This document shows, piece by piece, positions 15,866 through 23,644 of a stretch of 64,000 bases of DNA; position 1 is the first letter of the stretch, and each line of letters starts with the position of its first letter. A program made the position numbers and the translations under genes. Source of the DNA: Photobacterium sp. CCB-ST2H9 (GTDB lineage Bacteria > Pseudomonadota > Gammaproteobacteria > Enterobacterales > Vibrionaceae); assembly GCF_023151555.2 (NCBI RefSeq), contig NZ_CP100425.1, positions 1,240,001-1,304,000 of the forward strand, given 5' to 3'. The notes under the pieces are model-generated. The model saw only the letters and a list, made by a program, of their open reading frames with translations. It was not told the origin of the DNA and made no database searches.

Positions 15866-18076
15866 ATGAAAAGTAACATAAATGGGCTGGCACTGGCTGT
15901 GACGGTTGGTCTGGCGCTGATGTCTGCAATGTCTGACGCAGCTTCAGCAAAGGCGGACAACTCCTGGCGTTTTCAGCGCATCAGTGCGTTCCCGACTTAT
16001 CTCAATCTTCCGGCGACTCTGTCCGGGCGGCATGAGACATCGGCAGAAATTATTGCAGCCACGGATGACCAGCGATTTGTGTTGTATACCGACAGTCCTT
16101 CAGAAGGTGTCGGGATTGTGGATCTGGGCGATCCGCGTCAGCCAAAGCCAGCAGGTTTCTTCGTACTGGATGGTGAACCAACGTCGCTGGATGTAACGCT
16201 GGATTCGGCATTGATTGCTGTGAATACCTCTGAGAGCTACGCACGACCGGGCGGTTATCTCGCGCATTGGCGGATTTCATCACAGCAGGAAGTGTCCCGT
16301 TGTGATTTGGGCGGGCAGCCGGACTCGGTCGCCATTTCGCCGGATAAGTCGTTTGTGGCCGTGGCGATTGAAAATGAGCGGGATGAAGATCTGAATGACG
16401 GTAAACTGCCGCAGTTCCCTGCGGGTGGTCTGGTGTTGATTCCACTCAAATCCGGTGTGCCTGTGTGCGATGAAAAGCGTTGGGTCAGCCTGACCGGGCT
16501 GGCGAAAATTGCTCCCGCGGATCCAGAACCGGAATTTGTTGCCATTAATGCACAGAATCAGATTGTGGTGACATTGCAGGAAAATAATCATCTGGTCATT
16601 GTCGATGGCCGCAGCGGTCAAGTGGTCAATCATTTCTCTGCGGGGGAAGTGAATCTGGATCATGTCGATATCAAACAGGAAAAAGCCCTGCATTTTGATG
16701 GTTCGCTGCATCAGGTCCGTCGGGAACCGGATGCGGTGAAATGGCTGGATGATCATCGCTTTGTCACCGCCAATGAAGGAGATTACAAGGGCGGCTCCCG
16801 CGGGTTTACGATCTTCGATACAACCGGAAAAGTGCTTTATGAATCGGGAATGGATTTAGAACATCGTGCCGCGCTGGCCGGGCATTACCCGGAGAAACGT
16901 TCTGAAAATAAAGGTATTGAGCCGGAAGGGCTGGCGGTTGGCACCTTCGGTGGTCAGCAGTATATCTTTGTGTTGTCTGAACGTGGTTCGGTTGTCGGAG
17001 TATATCGGGACACCGGTGCTGCACCGGAGTTTGTTCAGTTGCTGCCGTCCGGGATATCGCCGGAGTCAGCGGTTGCACTGGCTGGCCGGGGATTGTTCGT
17101 GACGGCCAATGAAACGGATTTGGGCGAGGAAGGCGGAGCGCGTGCCCATGTCATGGTGTATGAGTGGCGTCAGGGCGTAGCGGCGTATCCGCAGATTCAG
17201 TCGGTGATGCACCGTGGTCAGCCAGTTGGCTGGGGGGCTCTGTCCGGGCTGGCTGCCGATGAACAGCATCCGGGACGTTTGTATGCCGTAAATGATAGTT
17301 TCTACAAGAAACAGCCTGCAATTTTCCGGATTGATGCCCGCCGGCGTCCGGCTCTGATTGAGGAGATGATTCCGGTAACCCGTGACGGGAAGACTGCAAA
17401 GGGGCTTGATCTGGAAGGGATCACACCGGATGGAAACGGCGGTTTCTGGCTGGCCTCTGAAGGCAACCGTCAGAAAGCGGTGCCACATGCTTTGTATCAT
17501 GTGAATGCTCAGGGTGAAATTCTGGCGCAGGTCGATTTCCCCGCCCGGTTGCTGGAAACTGAAACCCGGTTCGGTGCTGAGGGGCTGACCAAAATTGGTG
17601 ATGTGCTGTGGGTTGCGATACAGCGTCCCTGGAAAGATGATCCCAAAAATACCACCAAACTGCTGGCGTATCATTTGAAGGAGAATCGTTGGCAGGCCGT
17701 CCGTTATCCGCTGGAAGCCGTGGAGAACGGTTGGGTCGGGTTGTCTGAAATTGCTGCTTATGGTGATTCTCTGTATTTGATCGAGCGGGACAACCAGATT
17801 GGTGAACAGGCGGTGATTAAACAGATCACCCGAGTCCGGCTGAAGGATCTCAATCCTGCTGATCTCGGTACTGAATTACCGCTGGTTCGCAAAGAAGTGG
17901 TTCGTGACCTTTTACCTGACCTGAAATTAAGCGGCGGGTATGTGGTGGATAAAGTTGAAGGCCTGACTTTTGACATTACCGGACAGGCATTTGTGGTCAC
18001 TGACAACGATGGGGTAGATGACAGTTCAGGAGAAACGCTGTTTTTCTCACTGGGAAATTTCAGTACCGCGCAATAA
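15866..18076 (+). CDS. Secreted beta-propeller protein with esterase-like phytase domain
   Basis: A 736-residue exported protein. Residues 1-30 are a signal peptide (hydrophobic core GLALAVTVGLALM, likely cleavage after DAASA). Residues about 30-430 resemble the seven-bladed propeller found in choice-of-anchor I alkaline-phosphatase-like proteins (GIVDLGDP, VAISPDKSFVAVAIENE, EPEGLAVGTFGGQQYIFVLSERG). Residues about 440-720 match the esterase-like activity of phytase domain (GLAADEQHPGRLYAVNDS, LDLEGITPDGNGGFWLASEG, EGLTFDITG). The ATG at 15866 has AAGGA six bases upstream; the in-frame ATG at 15860 abuts it and is less likely. Probably a periplasmic or outer phosphoester hydrolase. The Pho-box-like repeat upstream fits phosphate starvation control. 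Confidence 0.82.
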   Translation: MKSNINGLALAVTVGLALMSAMSDAASAKADNSWRFQRISAFPTYLNLPATLSGRHETSAEIIAATDDQRFVLYTDSPSEGVGIVDLGDPRQPKPAGFFVLDGEPTSLDVTLDSALIAVNTSESYARPGGYLAHWRISSQQEVSRCDLGGQPDSVAISPDKSFVAVAIENERDEDLNDGKLPQFPAGGLVLIPLKSGVPVCDEKRWVSLTGLAKIAPADPEPEFVAINAQNQIVVTLQENNHLVIVDGRSGQVVNHFSAGEVNLDHVDIKQEKALHFDGSLHQVRREPDAVKWLDDHRFVTANEGDYKGGSRGFTIFDTTGKVLYESGMDLEHRAALAGHYPEKRSENKGIEPEGLAVGTFGGQQYIFVLSERGSVVGVYRDTGAAPEFVQLLPSGISPESAVALAGRGLFVTANETDLGEEGGARAHVMVYEWRQGVAAYPQIQSVMHRGQPVGWGALSGLAADEQHPGRLYAVNDSFYKKQPAIFRIDARRRPALIEEMIPVTRDGKTAKGLDLEGITPDGNGGFWLASEGNRQKAVPHALYHVNAQGEILAQVDFPARLLETETRFGAEGLTKIGDVLWVAIQRPWKDDPKNTTKLLAYHLKENRWQAVRYPLEAVENGWVGLSEIAAYGDSLYLIERDNQIGEQAVIKQITRVRLKDLNPADLGTELPLVRKEVVRDLLPDLKLSGGYVVDKVEGLTFDITGQAFVVTDNDGVDDSSGETLFFSLGNFSTAQ

Positions 18077-18111
18077 ATCTGACTTCGGATATTCCCGCGG
18101 ATGAACAGAAC

Positions 18112-18137
18112 AACTGGCAGCAGGGGCTGCCAGTTTT
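18112..18137 (+). terminator. Hairpin after the phytase-like gene
   Basis: AACTGGCAGC / GCTGCCAGTT is a perfect ten-base stem with a four-base loop, followed by TTG. It lies 35 bases after the stop. The T tail is short (four T including the stem end). Confidence 0.65.
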
Positions 18138-18275
18138 GAGTCAGGCTCAAAAGATAACGAATAAACGCCACTGGTTGAATATCATTTATTCTGGATAACA
18201 AAGTGACCGCATAATTCATTGCATATCAAAGTATAAGCATACTTGATGAAATTTTTCTTCAATGAGTTGTAATCA

Positions 18276-19124
18276 ATGAATATAAAAAAAACAGCACTTC
18301 TGTTTTGTGTCCAGTTGGCGGCGTTTCCTGCTTTTGCTCAAGATTCAGTCACGGTTGATTTAAGTTTTCTGCCCAATCAAACATTCACTTTAGAAGAAAA
18401 CCTCAATGTAGAAATGGATATGGATTATCAGGGCCGGAAAACACCGGAATTGATGATTTTTCTCAGTACGATACCCAATGATCTGAAAATGAGATCTGAA
18501 AAAGTAGTGAAGCTTTCTACTGCAGATGTTGCCGCAGACGGCTCTGTTCCAATTGAAATGAATATTCAGAAGTTTCGCAATTTCTCTTCTGAAAATGGGT
18601 CTGCCATGACACTGATGAATCAACAGCCGTCTCCATTCGAGGGAGTCAGCTTATTAGCAAAGCATGCTGAAAATGGCGAGATTCATTATGAAAAAACACT
18701 GAGCGATTCCAGCGTGAAATTTGATGATGATGGCGTGATTGAATTGCTGCCTCAGGCAATGATGTACGCCGACCTGAATCAGAAGACATTTGAAGTTGGT
18801 GAAACACTTCCTGTCAAAATGCCAATTGATGAGCTGGCCGATCATCAAATCAGTGAGTCTGTGAATGTGCTTTTTACACTGAAGAAAGTTGAGGATCAGA
18901 AAGCTTATTTCGATCTGAAGGTAGAGCCGGAGACAGCGCTGGATATTCGCAGCGGGACGAATGCCGAGCTTTCGGGTGGCGGAATGATGATTTATGACAT
19001 CAAGCATCACTATATTCCGGAACAAAATACGCGGTATGTTCTGAATACTTCCACCCGTGTTGAAATTGGACGTTTGGTCTTGAAAGCATCGACAGAAATC
19101 TCAACCCAAGTCACACTGAACTGA
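18276..19124 (+). CDS. Secreted protein, paralogue of 21234-22088
   Basis: A 282-residue exported protein. The N-terminus MNIKKTALLFCVQLAAFPAFAQ is a classic signal peptide with cleavage after AFA. The mature part is acidic and beta-rich with no Cys, no membrane span and no recognised domain. It is clearly related to the protein at 21234-22088: shared patterns are a Tyr-Gln-Gly (DYQG / NYQG) near residue 50, an EGV motif near 130, a Gly-rich turn then IYDIKHHY / IYHTKLHY near 245, and the same end, TLN. The two copies bracket the xapA-lysR pair. Role unknown; a periplasmic or surface binding protein is possible. Confidence 0.75.
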   Translation: MNIKKTALLFCVQLAAFPAFAQDSVTVDLSFLPNQTFTLEENLNVEMDMDYQGRKTPELMIFLSTIPNDLKMRSEKVVKLSTADVAADGSVPIEMNIQKFRNFSSENGSAMTLMNQQPSPFEGVSLLAKHAENGEIHYEKTLSDSSVKFDDDGVIELLPQAMMYADLNQKTFEVGETLPVKMPIDELADHQISESVNVLFTLKKVEDQKAYFDLKVEPETALDIRSGTNAELSGGGMMIYDIKHHYIPEQNTRYVLNTSTRVEIGRLVLKASTEISTQVTLN

Positions 19125-19157
19125 TCCCGCGGCTGAATAAAAGCGGACCACAAGTGA

Positions 19158-19181
19158 TGCACAGGCGATTGCGCCTGTGCA
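19158..19181. terminator. Hairpin between converging genes
   Basis: TGCACAGGCG / CGCCTGTGCA forms a perfect ten-base stem with loop ATTG, between the secreted protein stop and the converging xapA stop. No T run follows on either side, so strength is uncertain; it may serve both directions. Confidence 0.5.
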
Positions 19182-19200
19182 CTCAGATCGGACCGATGAG

Positions 19201-20046
19201 TTATGCATTGACCCTGGCATTGCCGAAATGCTGTCTGATGAAGGCTTTGATTAAGTGGATAAAGTCTTTTTCAGCCAGTTTGGCACAACGCAGGGTTTGC
19301 TCATGAGAAAGCTGAACATCACTCAGGCCCTCAGCCATATTGGTAATGGCGCAAACCGCCAGGACCGGCAGGCCACAGTGTGCGGCTGATATCACTTCTG
19401 GCACCACAGACATACCCACCACATCACCACCGATGATTTGCATCATGCGGATTTCAGCCGCGGTTTCAAAGTTGGGTCCGGTATAGGACACAAACACGCC
19501 GTCATTGACAGGGATGCCTTCACTCACGGCAACGGCTTTGGCTTCTTCGCGCAAGTTTTTATCGTACGCATTGGCGAGACTGAAAAATCTCGGGCCGTAC
19601 TGATCATCATTCGGGCCAGTCATGGGTGATTCCGGCATTGTGTTGATGTGATCATTAAAAATGACCAACGAGCCCACATCAATGCGCTCCGGACGGAGCG
19701 AACCTGCCGCATTGGTGACTAAAAGGAATTCACAGCCCAGTCGTTTAAAGGTACGAACCGGGTTGGTCATGACTTTCATCGACTGATGTTCGTAATAGTG
19801 GCCACGTCCTTTCATGCAGACGACCTCGTTACCGAACATTTTCCCCAGCACCAGTTCGCCGGAGTGGCCTTCCACGGTACTGACGGGAAATCCGTCGAGA
19901 GACTCATAGGGGATCACGACACGCTCTTCCAGCTCATCTGCAAGAACGCCCAGACCTGAACCCAGAATAAAGGCAGCTTTGGGCTGAAAGCCGGGTTTTC
20001 GGGCATAAATGGTTTCTAATGCATGGTTAACCGGATCGATCGACAT
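19201..20046 (-). CDS. xapA: Purine nucleoside phosphorylase (XapA-type, PNP-I)
   Basis: A 281-residue cytosolic enzyme that cleaves inosine, guanosine or xanthosine with phosphate to base and ribose 1-phosphate. It aligns in memory with E. coli XapA almost throughout: FILGSGLG at 27-33 (phosphate loop), GRGHYYEH near 80, TNAAGSLRPE near 112, GPNFETAAEIRMMQIIGGDVVGMS near 190-215, and AITNMAEGLSD near 240. A LysR gene reads away from it across 137 bases, the same layout as xapA/xapR control in E. coli, suggesting induction by a nucleoside. Exact base preference cannot be read from the sequence. Confidence 0.9.
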   Translation of the reverse strand: MSIDPVNHALETIYARKPGFQPKAAFILGSGLGVLADELEERVVIPYESLDGFPVSTVEGHSGELVLGKMFGNEVVCMKGRGHYYEHQSMKVMTNPVRTFKRLGCEFLLVTNAAGSLRPERIDVGSLVIFNDHINTMPESPMTGPNDDQYGPRFFSLANAYDKNLREEAKAVAVSEGIPVNDGVFVSYTGPNFETAAEIRMMQIIGGDVVGMSVVPEVISAAHCGLPVLAVCAITNMAEGLSDVQLSHEQTLRCAKLAEKDFIHLIKAFIRQHFGNARVNA

Positions 20047-20089
20047 ATCAGGATTCCTTGAAGGTTTTTGATGGGACAGAATGACTGTA

Positions 20090-20147
20090 GCTGAATATTT
20101 GTTCCGTAAAAATCGCTAAAAATAGTTTGATTGTTCTGATATTCAGC
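20090..20147. promoter_or_regulatory. Long-spaced inverted repeat in the xapA/lysR divergon
   Basis: GCTGAATAT at 20090-20098 and its exact complement ATATTCAGC at 20139-20147 lie symmetrically in the gap between the divergent xapA and lysR starts, 49 bases centre to centre. Each arm adjoins a TTGTTC. LysR-type regulators contact such widely spaced dyads. The AT-rich middle could hold the promoters. Confidence 0.5.
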
Positions 20148-20183
20148 ACAGAATGGTGGTGAAACCAGATCAGGGCACTGAGC

Positions 20184-21104
20184 ATGAAAACAGGCATCAA
20201 ACGGAGTCAGCACGTCACACTGAAAATGCTGCGCTATTTCCGGGAAGTAGCACAGAGCGGGCATTTCACTCAGGCAGCCAAACGGCTCAATATCACCAAG
20301 TCACCATTGAGTGCTCAAATCAAGGCGCTGGAATCATTGCTGGGCGTTGCGTTGTTTGAACGGGACACCCGTAACGTCACGCTGACGGCGGAAGGCAAAC
20401 AACTCTGGCAGGAATGTGTGCGGATTTTTGACACAATCGACGTGTCTCTGAACCGGGTACAGCAGGTTGGCAGAGCGCAGGCATCCACGCTGAATATCGG
20501 TTTGATGAGTTCTGTATTCTGGGCGGGATTTGGTGAGGCCATCCGGGCGTTTCAGCAACAATATCCGGAAATCAGGATCCAGTTGCTGGAAATGGCGCCG
20601 AAAAAACAGAAGCAAGCTTTAGCTAACCACAGTATTGATATTGGCCTGGTTCGCTACGCAGATACTTTGCATTGTGACCCTCTGGGTGTGAAGTCTGTGT
20701 TCCGGGAAGAGATGCTGGTGGTGGTTTCGGATCAGCACTCGCTCAAGTCCCGAAAGGCGATCTCTGTCCGCGAATTATCAGAGGAAGCCTTTGTGTTGCT
20801 TCATCAGGAAAACTCGGCTTCTTCTCAATATATGATGGATTTATGTAACGCGCAGGGGGTGTCGCTGTCAATTCATCAGCAGGTAGTGGAGCCGAATACG
20901 CTGATGGCAATTGTTTCAGCCAGTCCGTATATCTCGATCGTTCCTGCCAGTTACCGCAATCATCCATGGCCGCACGTTTGTTTTATCCCGCTGAAAGAGA
21001 GCATTTCCGCAGATATTTGTGCTCTGTTACCGGATGCCGGTCCGTCTCCTTCGGCGATGTTATTTCTGGATACAGTCTCGGCGTTTTTAACTGAAACACA
21101 GTAA
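20184..21104 (+). CDS. LysR family transcriptional regulator
   Basis: A 306-residue LysR protein. The N-terminal winged helix is typical (MLRYFREVAQSGHFTQAAKRLNITKSPLSAQIKALE, quoted in parts: FTQAAKRL at about 30 and SPLSAQIKALESLLG at about 40). The substrate-binding domain covers residues 95-300. The divergent partner is a purine nucleoside phosphorylase, so this is likely its nucleoside-responsive activator, comparable to XapR. An internal ATG at 20226 would remove 14 residues and is a possible alternative start. Confidence 0.88.
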   Translation: MKTGIKRSQHVTLKMLRYFREVAQSGHFTQAAKRLNITKSPLSAQIKALESLLGVALFERDTRNVTLTAEGKQLWQECVRIFDTIDVSLNRVQQVGRAQASTLNIGLMSSVFWAGFGEAIRAFQQQYPEIRIQLLEMAPKKQKQALANHSIDIGLVRYADTLHCDPLGVKSVFREEMLVVVSDQHSLKSRKAISVRELSEEAFVLLHQENSASSQYMMDLCNAQGVSLSIHQQVVEPNTLMAIVSASPYISIVPASYRNHPWPHVCFIPLKESISADICALLPDAGPSPSAMLFLDTVSAFLTETQ

Positions 21105-21233
21105 AGACAAATGAAATGACTGTATTTACTTTTATAAATCAAACGGATGAACGCATCAGAATGTATTGGTGCATCACTTGCTGATATACTCCCGGGTTGT
21201 GCATTTTTGTTCATATATAAATGAGTGGTGACA

Positions 21234-22088
21234 ATGAATATCAGAGCAGTCTGTTTCTTGCTGATGACGGGGTGGATGGCTTTTCCTGCGAATGCGCAGC
21301 AAGAGATTACCCTGGAGTTTTCTTACATGGAGAACACTGTATTTACGATACAGGATGAACTGAAATCACAGATGTATATGAACTATCAGGGAAATAATGG
21401 GCAGATGCCGCCGCAGCTGGTCGGAAAAATGCCGAGCATTGCGGATAGCAGAGTGGAGAAGCTTCAGAAATTCACGACCGGAAAAGTCGCCGAAGATGGT
21501 TCATATCCGGTGGAAATGGCGATCCTGAAAAACCGGCAGTTCGTTTCGATGAATCAGGCTGAGATGAAGGAAGTGCCGCAAAATGAAAACTCCATGGAAG
21601 GCGTGATCTTCTCTGGTCGCCGGACCAAAGATGGCAAATTCATCTATGAAGGTACACGAGGGAAGCCAATCAGTGCAGAGCAGAAGGAAATCATCAAAAC
21701 TGTATTTTCTCAGCTCGGTTCATTGAATGAACTGAACGGGAAGAAAATGAAAGTGGGTGATACGGTTTCAATGGACGTACCCACCGCTTTACCCTTCGGT
21801 CAGGGGCGCAATGCAACCATGAATACTAAAACGTTGTTTACTTTAAACAGAATCGAAGAAGATCTGGCCTTTTTTGATGTCCGTTACCAGATAGAGGTCA
21901 GCACCGATGCGGGCAAAGGACTATCGGCGAGTGGCGGTGGCGATGGGTCCATCATTTATCACACCAAATTACATTACATGTCGAAAATGGATACCCGGAT
22001 GGTGATGGAGATGTTTATTTCGATGGGTGAAGGAAGGATGGCAATCAAGTCGACAACGGAAAACCATACGGTCACCACACTGAACTAA
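21234..22088 (+). CDS. Secreted protein, paralogue of 18276-19124
   Basis: A 284-residue exported protein with signal peptide MNIRAVCFLLMTGWMAFPANAQ, cleaved after ANA. The mature part is beta-rich with many Met residues and no recognised domain. It shares length, order of motifs and the final TLN with the protein at 18276. The ATG at 21234 is preferred over the GTG at 21225 because the signal peptides of the two paralogues then align and GAGTGG is spaced well. A stem of imperfect pairing (22138-22167) lies after it, without a T run. Confidence 0.75.
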   Translation: MNIRAVCFLLMTGWMAFPANAQQEITLEFSYMENTVFTIQDELKSQMYMNYQGNNGQMPPQLVGKMPSIADSRVEKLQKFTTGKVAEDGSYPVEMAILKNRQFVSMNQAEMKEVPQNENSMEGVIFSGRRTKDGKFIYEGTRGKPISAEQKEIIKTVFSQLGSLNELNGKKMKVGDTVSMDVPTALPFGQGRNATMNTKTLFTLNRIEEDLAFFDVRYQIEVSTDAGKGLSASGGGDGSIIYHTKLHYMSKMDTRMVMEMFISMGEGRMAIKSTTENHTVTTLN

Positions 22089-22287
22089 CCCTCAGCTTCC
22101 GATGATCACGGTCGTGGCTCATCAAAACTGATATTGGTGAACGCTGGTGCATGTGCCAGTGTTCACAAATCCTCAATTCAGACGACGACCGATCATACTC
22201 AATCTGGTGAATATTGATCCAGATCTAGGCCCGCCCGAAGTCTTTCCTCAACAATGGCTTTTCAATAACGTATAAGGAGCCGGATAG

Positions 22288-23304
22288 ATGAAAGCTGCTG
22301 TTGTGAATGAATACAAAGGGAAACTGGTCATTAAGGACATCCCTGTCCCCGCTGTGAAACCCCGCGACGTGCTGGTGAAAATTCATGCTTGTGGTGTGTG
22401 CCATACCGATCTGCATGCCTGTCACGGTGACTGGCCGGTGAAACCGAAAATGCCGCTGGTTCCGGGACATGAAGGGGTGGGCGAAATTGTTCAGGTGGGC
22501 AGTGAGATCCATCATCTCAAGATTGGCGATCGTGTCGGTGTGCCCTGGTTGTATTCGGCTTGCGGCCATTGTGAATACTGTTTGTCCGGACGGGAAACCC
22601 TGTGTCTGGATCAGCATAATGCCGGTTACTCCGTGGATGGCGGTTACGCAGAATACTGTCTGGCGCACGGTGAGTATGTGGTGAAGATCCCCGAAGGTCT
22701 GTCTTATGTCGATGCGGCACCCTTGTTCTGCGCTGGTGTCACTACCTATAAAGCACTGAAAGTGGCCGAGGTAAAACCGGGTCAGTGGGTGGCTGTGATT
22801 GGTGTAGGCGGGCTGGGGCACCTGGCCGTGCAATATGCCAAAGCCATGGGAATGAACGTGATTGCAGTAGATACCGGTGCGGAGAAAATGGCGCTGGCAA
22901 AAGAGCTGGGTGCAGAACATTGCATCGATTTCATGAAAGAAAAACCATCGGAAGCGATTCATCGTCTGGTGGGCGGCGTGCATGGTGTGGTCTGTACCGC
23001 GGTTTCCAAACCAGCGTTCGAAGAGGCGTACCGTTCTGTCCGTCGTGGCGGCAGCTGCGTACTGGTTGGCTTGCCGCCGGATGAAATGCCGATTCCGATT
23101 TTTGATACCGTGCTGAACGGCATTAAAGTGATTGGTTCGATTGTCGGTACCCGGCAAGATTTGCAGGAATGCCTGCAATTTGCCGCTGAAGGCAAAGTGA
23201 GAGCCATTACGGAAGTCAAAGCGCTGGAAGATATCAACGATATTTTCGATGACATGATGAAAGGTGAAATCACAGGCCGGATTGTGATGAATCTGGAATC
23301 CTGA
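22288..23304 (+). CDS. adhP: Zinc-dependent alcohol dehydrogenase AdhP
   Basis: A 338-residue medium-chain dehydrogenase that oxidises ethanol and other primary alcohols with NAD. Catalytic zinc ligands lie in CGVCHTDLH near residue 36 and GHEGVGE near 59. The structural zinc site is the four-Cys lobe [15 protein letters not shown] near 92-106. The Rossmann motif [11 protein letters not shown] is near 171. Length and order match E. coli AdhP. AAGGAG lies before the ATG. The gene is alone and followed by a strong terminator. Confidence 0.93.
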   Translation: MKAAVVNEYKGKLVIKDIPVPAVKPRDVLVKIHACGVCHTDLHACHGDWPVKPKMPLVPGHEGVGEIVQVGSEIHHLKIGDRVGVPWLYSACGHCEYCLSGRETLCLDQHNAGYSVDGGYAEYCLAHGEYVVKIPEGLSYVDAAPLFCAGVTTYKALKVAEVKPGQWVAVIGVGGLGHLAVQYAKAMGMNVIAVDTGAEKMALAKELGAEHCIDFMKEKPSEAIHRLVGGVHGVVCTAVSKPAFEEAYRSVRRGGSCVLVGLPPDEMPIPIFDTVLNGIKVIGSIVGTRQDLQECLQFAAEGKVRAITEVKALEDINDIFDDMMKGEITGRIVMNLES

Positions 23305-23327
23305 ATCCGTCGTTTCTGATTGCGTAT

Positions 23328-23364
23328 ATCCCCCTCAGGTGAAAGCCGAGGGGGATTTTTTTTT
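23328..23364 (+). terminator. Rho-independent terminator after adhP
   Basis: ATCCCCCTC / GAGGGGGAT with an 11-base loop, followed by a run of nine T residues, starts 24 bases after the adhP stop. Strong. The remaining 280 bases up to the next gene (23365-23644) show no feature I can name. Confidence 0.92.
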
Positions 23365-23644
23365 GCCCGCAGCTAAAAATGTCCTGCCAATATCGTGTCA
23401 ATAATACCGATTACATCAAATTAAATTGGTGAAATTATGAATTTCACCGTCTGAAAATCCGTTCTATGTTCCATTTCTTACATGGATTGACCACACTCCG
23501 TTGCATAGTTGCACTTATGAGCTTTGTGCAGCTGATAACTCATTCCGAATCGATGTACGTCTGACGTGCTCCTGAATGATCAGGAGCAGACGGTGATTTG
23601 TTCAGAAAAAATAACCGTTCAATGTCAAAGTGTTAGGTGAAGAA

